Below, piece by piece: positions 1 through 10,953 of a stretch of DNA of 64,000 nt. The DNA is from Pristionchus mayeri (Eukaryota; Nematoda; Chromadorea; Rhabditida; Neodiplogasteridae). The stretch spans positions 25,475,067 to 25,539,066 of the forward strand of contig BTRK01000002.1 of the NCBI GenBank assembly GCA_036245805.1. Direction: 5' to 3'. A model generated the notes under the pieces. That model searched no databases. It saw only the letters and a list, made by a program, of their open reading frames with translations, and was not told the origin of the DNA. The translations under genes were made by a program, and so were the position numbers. How positions within the stretch are numbered: position 1 is the stretch's first letter; every line of letters begins with the position of its first letter.

Positions 1-3000
1 CATCCTCTCATTATCTCCACAGCTTTAGCCATTGGTGTCAATAACTCACAATCTATCTCAGACAAAACACCAGTAAACGTGTTCTCAGCACAATCCCGGA
101 GAGGCAGCACTTTTTCTTGCATCTTCAGCTTATGAGCAACTTGAAGCACACACTCGTGCACGGAGAATTCGCTGGAAATAGCTATTCATTTTGCGGATTC
201 CGTCTCTGAGTGGCTTGGTTAGTCATGTCATGCACAGTAGATTGTTGGGGTGGATGAGGGGGCGAGTCCACGAGGAGGAAAAAGGACACGGGATGGAGAA
301 AGAGGAGCCTGCAACGAATCACTTCTGTTTACTTCGTCCTTCTGTCTTGCTGATTCATCACTCAGTGTTGCTTTCTTATTTCCACAGCAGCTCTCGCGTT
401 CAATCCACGAGTTCTCGTTCCTCTCTCCCTCATTCCTCTTAGCCCGTGACCAGAGAACCTGAGTCACTTGTTTATTTCATAAACAGAAACAATGACGTGG
501 CCCCGCCCCCAATGCAGATACCATATCACCAATTGCCCACTGTTTGCTACATTTGTGTCCGAATCTGTGGTCGAGATGTGATTAGATCCGGAGCAGCTTG
601 ATGTAATCTCTTTTGGCTCTTAGCATGACGGCATAATGTAGTTTCAATTACCAGGAAGAGAAAAAAAGAAGAAGAGAGAGAGAGAAGGAGTTGCAGTCTT
701 CGTTGTTTTTCATTTCCAAATGTAGCTCATTTTTGTAGCTGTTCATCTTTTCATAGTCATTCATCCTGTTGAGTGGGCAGCTCCTACTATTTCTGCATTC
801 TTGTCATGTTTTGATGTGTTGCCCTTATTATTCACGTGTTTCTCGATTAATCGGCAGTAGTCTTTTAAAGTGTCACTGAATCGGAAATGGAGGGGAATTA
901 GCATGAGACGTCGACTGGACTTCAGCTACTCTCCCTGAATAGCATCCAGCCATGTGTAGGCGGGCCAATTCTCGTCTTTTGCTTCTCGGTCTGCCCGAAT
1001 AATTGCATAATGCGGAAGGGAGTTGCAATTGAGCCTCTCCATTTGGCTTGATCTCTTGCTCAGAGAGAGTACCTAGCTGCCAACTCTCTTGGTTCGTGAA
1101 ATTCAGCACATCTTTCGTCTCCTCTCAATGAATCCATCAACTGCAATGCAGTCTGCTTTTTCCCTGAAGTCTGCGCCTTTTTCAAAGAACTTCTCCCCTG
1201 CAGTCTTCCCTCTCTTCCCTCCTAATCACCCTTGAAATGAGTTCGGCAGACGCGTCAAATCCCCTGCAAGCGAGTCTCTGACGGGGGCGATTCTCATGCT
1301 TTTCTGCATGACGGCCGACTCCCTCTTTTTTGCCCTGTCTATGACTCCATTTCTATATTGGCAATAGACTGGCAACCCATTTCTCGATATAAACGACGAA
1401 TTTCCGTCCCGTATAGTCGCTCCTCTCGGAAGCAAACGTCATTATTCAGAGGCGGGCCCAGATGACCATTGCAATCCCTTCGGTATGGCTTCATTTGGGT
1501 CAGCGGGAATTTTCATCATCTTTAAAGGTTTCGCATTGGAGACTTTATGGGGCTGTTTTGGCACCGATTCCGTCAAGTTTATGAGCTACTGTAGTTGCTG
1601 TAATATTTCTCAGAGCAAGGGAAATGGGTCTGGCACAGCTCACCGAGTTCAAAATGCACAGAGTGCTTGCTGTTTAGTATGCAAACTCCCATTTGCCATT
1701 CGACCCGTTTCCCCCCGACAGTAGACGGCGTAGTTCATTCTCAGAATCGGGTCGTCGTCATCAAAGATAAGAGGGGGAACCCTATTCGGGCGTCTCTTTT
1801 AATTAACTCTCCTTCTCGATGACCTCTCTTGCGTGCAGTCGTTTCCGTCCCTTACTATCTTCCCATATTGCGTAGGGGGATACGGCCTCCCTCAACGACC
1901 CTCTTCCCATCATCACTGTACTGGTGATGTGCTGGCTATGAGCTTACGAAGCCTTTCTCTCCCAGGAACCATTTCTGGTCTGTATAGTGCTCGTTGACGC
2001 ATCACTGACTTCTCTTGCAAGGATGTGCCTCTAGAGATTTCGGATGTGATCTAGAACAGTTTGGTTGACACTCCCGAATTTCACGATACTGGCACAATAT
2101 TCCACATTTTTTCAATCCATTCTTAATGGATCTTTTATGATTGGCATACGTCATGGTAGGAAGAAGGGCTTTTAGCCGAATTGCAAAAAACGGTCCTTCC
2201 GCGTAAGAGGTGAGTCATTGAATAGCTCGCTTTGTTGGTCTACAAATGCCACTCTTTCCCGATGTCACCCATTCCCCCTCACAGCTCCAGCTCACAAGAC
2301 AATAGAGTTTATTCATTGTTTCTAAGGAAGTACCGTAGCCCGTGTTTCTATTTCTCATACTTGAAAAGGTCAAGCGATCACGAACAACTATTTTGCGCCG
2401 TTAAATTAACTACATAATGAATCCTTGACATTATCCCTTCAAGAATCGAAAATAGCAACGTTTTCATCACTCCACGTTGACATTTCATTCATTTTGTTGA
2501 CTGGGACACTACTTAATTACTCATTCACAGAGTTGAGCTGAGGCGAATTCTGACAGTAGACCCCTTCGCTTAAGCCAGTCATCAAAATTTAGCTAATTGT
2601 GTTCATTAAAAATTGCTGAGAATTTGTATTGTCATGATATAGGGTTTTCACTTATTCATGCATTTAGATATTTGGTCTATGGAGTATAACGGCATCGACT
2701 CGCTCTTTATAGTGAAATATCACGTACAACTCAAATGTCGAAGATTAATGATAGTATCAATGTGCATTTCGTTGATCGGCGATCAAATTTGCAACCAATT
2801 TCACGGCAGTTCGATGATCTAAATGCGAAGTTGGCGCACTATTTACGGCTTCCCGAACAAAAGTTCAACATCATCGTCACGCTATAAAGTCGCAACAGCT
2901 GAATTATTCATGTTACGCTAAATAGATGCACCCATTATAATCGTTCGATGCACTTGGATACCAGCAATTGATTTTCGCTAATATTGTCATGATTCCACCT

Positions 3001-5136
3001 GTTTGCTGTGCATTGACCGTAAGAAAGGTCCAACTAGCGAAAGTGGATTAGTACTATGCTTCTGTTTCGTTTCTTCACTCGATTAAAGTGTGCAAGAGAC
3101 AGCAGCGAAACCCTCTCCAATTCATCTACTACTATGTCCATTTCACGCCTTCCTCACTATAGTCATTGTGGTCATTCCCCTTATTTACAGCCCGATTATA
3201 GCGAGGCTTCGGACAGAGAAAAAGAGATGGAGTCCTCCCCTTTCCATTTCCTACCTCAAACAGTCATCAGCGAAGCTTCTCGATATCGTACCATTAGCTT
3301 TTGACGGCGTTGCCACTTTTCTAAAATAATTGCCTAAATTGCGCGGTCATCAGCTCACTTCGCTTCAGTTGAAAAGTGGACATCTTCTCCCACTATCGAG
3401 TGTACACATAGACTCCCACCGTTTTCCTTCTCACACATGCTGTCCCTGATGCATAATCACCGAGATGGTTTTCGATCACACTACGGAGCTCCAAAGTGAT
3501 GGGATTTCGTAATCCTCCAACCTTTTTTAGATATTGTTGTTTTGTAGTTTCGAAAGCTTGATCTCTGTGACTCCTTGAAACTCGATTACCGACAGCTGCT
3601 TTCCCTTAGATACCGTAATTCAGAGTAGTACGGATTCCTACTAAGAGTAGCGTCTTTTACGTCATACAGCTGAGTTGCGCATCCATTCTTTTCACAAAAT
3701 CTGACGCAGAATGTTCAGAACCGATTTTATCTTCACAATCGAATGTCTCACGCTCAGCCCCTGCACCTTCGCGAGAGATTGAATTCACATGCCGTCATTT
3801 CCCACTAGATTAACTTTTCTCGCCCCCACGCCAGTCTCATATCATCTCATTCGCCTCCTTAGTCGCACTCTAATCAGTAGACAGCTATTTTCGGAATTAA
3901 AAGTGAGCCCGGAAGTCGCATTTCCGAAGCCAGATAGCTTAGTCTGAAATCACTTACGGCGACTGCATAAAAAATGCGCCAAGTTAGTTCCTTTCAAAAT
4001 GTTAGCATATAGTGCAGTATGCAATATAGTCAAATAGTTGAGCTTTTCTGGATTGTTACAGTACCTAAGCTTGAACATATACCATAGTTGCCCAACACTG
4101 GCGGCCAGGTGTTTTCAGACCATGGTTCAGCACTGCTCCCCTCGATTTGAGGGGAACAGTGCTGAACCATGAATAGGGAGGGTGTCATGGGGGTCGCCGC
4201 CGGCGTGGGCAACTATGACATCTACCCATTTGCTTCAAAAATGTGCTGAACTCGTGCAATTTCGATTTCGTTGACAACTGCTGAGCACGTCTTCCAGTGC
4301 AAAAACAGAGAGATAGTACGTGTCACCTTTGTATCCGAACGGCGAAAGAAAGTGTTTTGCACTGGTGAATGATGCGAGAGAGGCGTGTTCGTTACTTTTT
4401 GCCCAGCTCTTCTCAGTATCCACTCTGCTCTTAATTGGGATATACATCATGCAGCTAGGATTAGCTTGTTATTCACACTCCTCGAGTGCAGGCAAAGAGT
4501 GCCTTCTCCTATTGCTCATTGTGTTGCCCCTCATTTCCCTCTGTATCTGCATTGACTCCTCTCCCCATTCGGATCACAGAATGTTCATTTCACAATGACG
4601 TGATTCGATCGGAGGGCGGGGGGGGGGGGGACTGCAGACAAATTCTCGTGCAGGTGTAATCCGATACTGACAAGTCCGAGCTACAAAACCTCTTCATATT
4701 TTGCACGTCTCCTCGTTTCTCCTACCGACGAGAGTGTGTGAATTCGATAGAGTTTCCTCCTCCTCCTCCCCCCTCCGCAGATCCCTCTCCCCTGCACCTG
4801 TCTACTCAACTGACGCACCGCCTCAAACCGCGCCTGGTTTACGTGTCATAACAAGTCGAGTGTTTTATGAGCCTTCATCCGTATTGGCTGACACCGTCCC
4901 TTTTGTTCACATAGCTAATTCATCAGAATTCATTTCCACGATGCGAAAATTCCCCACCTACTCACTCCCATTCTCTCTCGTTTTTTGCCTCTGGAATCCA
5001 GAGAACGAGCATTTGTCTCTGAAACACTCTGCTCCAACTGCCAATTAATAGATCTGTAAATTCGTTTCTCCTTTCCTCCCCCACAATTCGCGTCGTAACT
5101 AATTCATTCGGAATCTCATTTACATTCCTCTTGCAG
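1..5136. other. Gene-poor intergenic region
   Basis: I see no convincing gene here. Open frames are short, lack splice-supported continuation and are biased by CT-rich sequence. The only structured items are the foldback at 4083-4217 and a G-homopolymer of about 18 bases near 4613-4630. Distal exons or promoter elements of neighbouring genes cannot be excluded. Confidence 0.5.
4083..4217. repeat. Imperfect 135 bp foldback (hairpin) repeat
   Basis: The outer arms begin CATAGTTGCCCA and end TGGGCAACTATG. A tighter inner stem (4121-4171) pairs CATGGTTCAGCACTG with CAGTGCTGAACCATG around a 5-7 base loop. Bulges separate the inner and outer stems. A short palindromic MITE is the simplest reading; a transcribed pri-miRNA-like hairpin is possible but the stem is longer and less regular than usual. 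Confidence 0.7.
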
Positions 5137-5930
5137 ATGATAATGCGATACTTGCTGCTCAGTCTTCTACTCGTTATCATCCTCGTCAATACCGTACTCT
5201 CGATGCCCGCCATTCTGGATAGGAGAAGCGGAGTTATCTATGTGCCTGTTGGAGTTGACTACGAGACTGATGACCGGATAGAGGAAGTGAGTCAACTTGA
5301 AGGACCATGTCATTCATCTCGCTGACCATTTGCATTTTAAATGGTCGGTCGCTTTCTGTAGCCAGACGTGATCAATATATACACAACATTGTCCCTTCAT
5401 GAATCATCCCGGGAAGAAAACAAGTCAGATGAGTCTAGGTGCAGTTGACGTAGAGGGGGCGTCAAGTGGTTTGTTGCCTGATTCCGTAGGAGTACTTCGT
5501 CCTTGAGCCGAGTGCTCTGTATCTGACTCAATAACTGCTTTACCTTCGTACATGGCGGTAATTCACCTGGTAGCAGTGCCTCCGCGTTATTATTTAATTA
5601 CGCGCTTGCTAGCGACGCAAACAGACAACATCACAAAAAGAATAGGTAGATGTACCTGCGTCACGGCGTGGAAAAACAATCGTATTTTATCAGTTTCTAC
5701 AGTTTGATTGATCATTATTTTCGGCATTGTTTAAAGTTGGAAATTTGTAAAAAGGAGTGTGATATCATGAATTCTTAGTTTGCATAACAGTATTAACTTT
5801 GATACTTCAGATGATTCCCTCCTCTCGACAACGTCGATCGCAGCCTATCGAGAACGACTACACTGACGAATTCTCGATCGATCCCTTCGAAATCCAACCA
5901 AGGTCATACGACCCCGAGCAGAGCCTCTGA
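5137..5930 (+). CDS. Small secreted protein, candidate peptide prohormone
   Basis: Two exons, 5137-5286 and 5811-5930, joined in phase 0 give an 89 aa protein. Residues 1-23 form a strong signal peptide (basic start, then a run of Leu/Ile/Val, ending VLSMP). After it come two dibasic sites, LDRR|SG and RQRR|SQ, that would release an acidic 27-30 residue peptide rich in Tyr, Val and Asp, and a C-terminal Tyr/Asp/Glu-rich peptide. A TTCCTCTTGCAG acceptor lies directly before the ATG, typical of spliced-leader addition, which fixes the start. No Gly precedes the dibasic sites, so amidation is not indicated. I do not recognise the family; it could equally be a non-processed small secreted protein. 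Exon structure is confident, function is inference. Confidence 0.6.
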
Positions 5931-8229
5931 CTCTAGGACTGACTAATTAGCCCAATTAGCGAACTCTTGCCAGTGTTATCTAACTGATTCCTGTTCAGAT
6001 AATCTTGCCGGTCTTCTGCATCATCTCTATTCTATCGCTTCGGCTTTCCTCCTTCTTTCCCTTCCCTTCCATCTCTTGAGAACCAAATCTCGTACGACCC
6101 ACTCATCACTAATCCCTTCACCAGTCTCGCTAACGATTCATGCATATTTGTCCATCTTCCCCGATACATTCCTAAAATACCTAGCGATCTCACCGTCTAC
6201 AGTGTGTTCTAGTGTGATTTTCGAGCAGTGTTTGTCTGTTTATAAGGATAAAGCGGAATGCCATACCACGATATTCCTTTTCGTAGATCATGATTTATTT
6301 TCATTCTCTATCAGCTGTTTTTCTCATGCCATCGGAACCTTCCGGGTATCATCACCGCCCTATCCCGTTCCATTTTTCGCACTTCATTAGCGTAGAACAA
6401 ACAGATATGGATCCTCTCTTTCCTCAAGGGAAGAATCTGGATATTTCGCGTGAAAAAGGTCCGCCCAGAGGGAGTTGCCGGGAATTCGTGTGCAAATAGA
6501 CAGAGAGAAATTAGCGAGTGATATGATTAGGAGAAGAGCGACGGTCAACCAACGGGCGTTCTGTGGTCCCTGCTCGAGGATTGGTCTGATGTTCCTGCGG
6601 ATTATGCTATTTAGAAGAGAATTCGTGCTGTGAATATGTCATCAGCAGCTTAGATATGAATATGAAGAAGTGATCATTTGTTATCCGTAAATTATTCTCA
6701 GCTTCGAATTACATTTTCTATTTCTACTATCAAATATTCTCACATTCTTGCTCCAAATTAGCTAAGAATGGAAAAAGTCGATGCATTTTGCAAATGAGGA
6801 CAAATCGAGGTCGTAAATCTAGATTTTGTGACGCTTTGTTATCAAGAAGGAAGCCCCTTCCGATTAGGAGTGGATGATCATGGGGGATTCCCTCCTCATC
6901 ACACTTCCTGGCTAAGTAATCAGAAGCCAAGGAATTCCTGCTTACCCTCTCGCACTCTCGGTCAATCTGTAGCTATTTCGAGATCGGAGGCAAATTTTAG
7001 CTGTAGGTATTTATCTCTCTCTGTATCGTTCAGAGTAATGCAGTCTCCCTGGAAAACAATGCCTGCACTAATTAGTGACGAAATTCCACGTGAGCATGAG
7101 GGGTGGAATGAAGTCATCGCAGTAACAGTCGCATGCCAGAGAACGACTGGGGTTAGAAGGAGCAAGACAACCTACAGCTCCTGTTTATCTTATGCTCCAA
7201 CACGTAACAGAGGGGTAGCGCGATGGAATAATCCGTGTAGCGGAAGTCTCCTTCCTCTCCCTTCCTCACCTTTTGGTAATCGGATCGAGAACTGAGTGTA
7301 CCCAAGCAATGAAAGAAGGAGGACGAAGAAAGTTTATGCAGGGCAACTGGAAGGGCCAAGCTAGATAGTCTTCCCCCACTCCCTTCCCCCTCTCCCCCAC
7401 TCTGAATGACCATCTCTAATTGATTGCCAATGCACACATTCTCTACTTTTTCGAGGTCTCTCGAGAGTGCGCGCGGGAGAAGGAAAAAGTAAGGAGACAG
7501 GAGACTGGAGCCCTCACGGATGTGGGCTGGACTTTGATCGATGCGCCCACCTTAGGAATTGAATAATTACAATCTTAGCATCGTGATTGAATACAGTTGG
7601 AAATTATCAACTGAAAAATTGATGAAGCGAGCATGGTACAAACATATAATTATATTTCAACCGTGACTGCAGGAATAATGGACAATAATGCATTTATGCC
7701 GATTCAATTCACGAAAGCGAAGATCAAAAATCCACAAGAAAGAAACTATGATAGATAGAGAGACTTCGTGGATAATCTATGTAAGATGCGTTATTTTCCG
7801 AAACGAACTAAACGACGAAGGAACAATTGACAGCATCGCAATGAAATAGTTGATGTACGAAGAAACACAGCGAAATATCATGCAATGGTTAGCTTCGATT
7901 TCAGTAGAGGACCGAGAAGAAATCGTCTAGAAATTCCCTCAACTTTCTTACTCGACAGAAGAAACTCACCGTTCGTCAGTTAGTCGATCGTCGATCATCC
8001 CCTCATCAAATGTCTCAATCCCATCACCTTCCTTCTCACACCTTTTTGCCAATCCTACCAGTCCCGGAAACAGATACTCCCTCCACACCTTCCCGCCCGC
8101 TTCACGTTTTTGTTCCCTCACGCGTCTGCGCCCTCTCCGATCCGCGTGCTCTCTCCGCTCTGCCCGCGGGCGTCTGGCGCTTCTCGCGCGGATCAGCGCT
8201 CTCTCTCACGCGTTTGGGGCGGCGTCGTG
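5931..8229. other. Intergenic region
   Basis: No gene supported. Several open frames of 60-155 codons exist on both strands but show no family resemblance, no plausible splice partners and overlap one another. The last 200 bases become GC-rich and presumably hold the upstream promoter of the following gene. Confidence 0.5.
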
Positions 8230-8237
8230 TATATAAG
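8230..8237 (+). promoter_or_regulatory. TATA box of the 8301 gene
   Basis: TATATAAG lies 64 bases upstream of the ATG in a GC-rich core promoter. A canonical TATA box suggests strong, regulated expression, as is common for secreted structural proteins. Confidence 0.7.
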
Positions 8238-8300
8238 GAGGAGGCGGCGGCGGAGAAGACAGGACACTCGGATCGAGCTCTTCTAACCATCTCATCTGCA

Positions 8301-9828
8301 ATGGCACGCAAACTCGTCGTGGGTCTCGCTCTGATGGCTGTCGCCCTGGCCGATCCCAATGGAGGTACGAGCTATTCATTCTCTCTTTCATCCCTTTCCT
8401 ACCCCTTTTCAACACCAATGCCTTCTACTATATACTGAAACGGGCTTATTCTCATTCCATTCATCTCCAATCTCCTAGTGTGCATTTCTTAGTCGCTCAC
8501 TTCATAGCACCTTTCTGAAACATCTTCGAAACGTTTCCACTGCATCGTGAATCGAATAGTTACGCAACTACCTTTGGTGTACGATGCCGATATTAAATAG
8601 CTTCTCGGCTCCCCTTACCCTCTACTCTTCTTCCAGAGGACATCGTGAACAACGGCGAGAAACGTCGTCAGTACGTCGCCCGCCCGGTCGTGGCTGCTGC
8701 ACCAGTGGTGCCCGTGGTCGCCGCCCAGCCGGCAGTTGTCGCCCCCGTCGGACAGTGCCCTGGTATGTGCCCCGTCTGGTACCAGAACCAAAATAGAAGA
8801 ACCGGGCTAATTTTTCGTACCTCTCTTCACTAGATCGATTTACGGTGAAATTCATGCGCTCTTCAAACCTTTCAAATATCGCAGTGCAGAACAAAACAAT
8901 CCCCCAATAACGAACCTTCTCTAACCCTCTCCCCTCTTGCAGGAGGTCCCTCTCTTCCCATCGAGTGCGACCCCAAGAGACCCTGGCCCCAGTGCCCCCC
9001 TCAGTCCTACTGCTACGCCACCAACTCCGTCGACATCGGCCCCTACTTCTGCTGCCCCATCTGTGAGTACCCGAACCGAGTACCAAATTGGAGTACCACA
9101 GTATCACATCCAAACCCGGTACAATCTGCAGGGTCTACGTACGGTGCCGCGTGGAGACCTGCGACTCCCTTCTACAACTACGTGCCCCCTCCTCCCCCCA
9201 ACTGGGGACCCGAGGTGAGTACAGTATTCCTCCCTCCTACAGTACCGCGACGATCGATATATAACATGATCCTTTCAGCTCGGCCGTCTCGTCGCCAACT
9301 GGCCCTCGGCAGCCGTCGGAATCCCCGCCGCCTACGCTCCTCTCAAAGCCAAGAAGGTACGGTAACATACAGTATCCTAGATTGATCAAGAACTGACTCC
9401 ATTCTTCTTCCGCTCACCTGTTTTACACGCAAACACACGCACGTTTCTTGCTCTGTGTGCCCAGGGGACGCGTGAAATGAGTCGACTGTTTGACGAGCAT
9501 TGTGCCAGCCATTGAATGGCCCCCGGAAGGTGTGAGAGAAAGAGTACTCCCGCATGCATTGCATACGGAAAGAGAAGAAGTGTTACTGGTGACACATTGA
9601 CACGTAGGGGGTTCATGAGTCATCGACCTGACCTATCATGTGACTCACCGAACTCCCTTTCAGCAGCAGAACTTCAACGCTGACGATGCCGAGGAGGAGA
9701 AGAACGACAAGATCACCGCTTCGATCAACTCCTGGATGGAGAGGCGACGAGCTGTGAGTCCTAGTCTTAACCTTAGACCTTGACCTGATGCGCCTAATGA
9801 CCTACTCTGACCCTATCAATTGCAGTAA
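8301..9828 (+). CDS. Secreted Ala/Val/Pro-rich protein with lustrin-type cysteine module
   Basis: Seven exons (8301-8364, 8637-8762, 8943-9062, 9132-9214, 9279-9356, 9664-9753, 9826-9828) give 187 aa with consistent phases. Residues 1-17 are a signal peptide (MARKLVVGLALMAVALA). A KRR site is followed by a low-complexity Pro/Val/Ala stretch of alternating AAPVVPVVAAQPAVVAP type, as in cuticle or other extracellular matrix proteins. Residues about 63-105 form one cysteine module (C-P-G-G-P ... C ... C ... YCY ... YFCCP) like the nematode lustrin-type repeat. The tail is Tyr/Pro-rich, then acidic and basic (EEEKNDK, ERRRA). The final exon contains only the TAA stop codon. The specific role is not known to me; extracellular matrix or host/microbe-facing secretion is inference. 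Confidence 0.8.
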
Positions 9829-10953
9829 ACGATCCCGTCTCCACGTCCCTGCTACAGCCCCCTTCTTTGCCACCGCCATAACATTATTTAGCCCGTCCCT
9901 TCCCAGTGTCCTTCCCCCTCATCCCTTACTCCGATCGACTATATAGGCATCCCTACTACTACCCCTAAGTTATAAACACCACAGAATGATGTTTGTACAT
10001 ACCTGGCAATTTCTTCCGTCCTTTACGTGCTCGGCTCAGAGTCCCCACTAGTCTTTCTTCTCTCTATATATATTTGAAGATCACAGATATGAATAAATGA
10101 TTGTTTCCTCTCCTCTGCGAGTTATGCTCACACGATAAAAGGAACACTCACGGAAAAAAACAACTACACGGGAGGCTCAAAAGTGGCATCGGAAAGTCTA
10201 ACCGAGCTAGGCTATTGGATAACTTCCGCATTCTGTTTTCACATATCCTGATCAATCAAGGAAGAGAAGCAACTCTTCCTGTTCCGATTCCAATGAGCAT
10301 TGCCAGCGAGGGCCACATCTCTACTTCCTTTGAACGTTTATCGTTCACTTTTATCTAGACAGACTTGAGAACAACCGAACTAACATGTGGTCCAAGGGTG
10401 TGTTGTAAGCAAAAGAATAATGGGAATTCACTCGAAGTTGTCTCAAACATAGTAACAGAAATAAAGGGGAACAGTCGGCGGGTATGTGTTAACCGGTGGA
10501 TGTATGTACATCTGGTGCGAGTGCTCGAATGGGTTGTACCGGGAATGAAGGGGGCGATAACGAGGTGGTGTACTGCGTGGTGCACGTGGCCTACGGTAGT
10601 GGTGCTGCGTGTGTGGGTGCGAGTGTGATATGGAGTGTGGGGGTACTGTAAGTTCGCGGATCGCGGGGAGCGAAGTGCAGTGGGGGCTAGAATAAAGAAC
10701 AGTTTTGCGAAGATCATGGCAAGTAGGGGCACGGTAGACTACGGTAGTTATGGTTACGGTAGCGGTGCGAAAGGAAGAACCGGGATGAAGAAGGCTATAT
10801 TCGGTGTTATCTTAAGTTTTTGGTCGTATAGTTATTAGAAGCTACTGTAGGCAGAGGCAAGGACTAGACTCGGTCGGGTCAATAGAATACGAAGTATACT
10901 GGTGAGATCAACAACAATAAATGTGACAATGGGATGGAGATCGAGGGGGAATT
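9829..10953. other. 3' flank and gene-free spacer rich in TACGGTA motifs
   Basis: After the 3' UTR of the preceding gene (polyadenylation signal at 10092) I see no gene. From about 10480 to 10860 the strand is G/T-biased and contains repeated ACGGTAG/TACGGTA words, the same word that recurs in introns across the window. Confidence 0.5.
10092..10097 (+). terminator. AATAAA polyadenylation signal
   Basis: A consensus signal about 265 bases downstream of the stop codon at 9828; the likely 3' end of the lustrin-module gene. Confidence 0.6.

Noticed and set aside
8206..8418. Minus-strand frames across the first lustrin-module exon
   Set aside because: Shadows of the promoter and exon 1 of the plus-strand gene.
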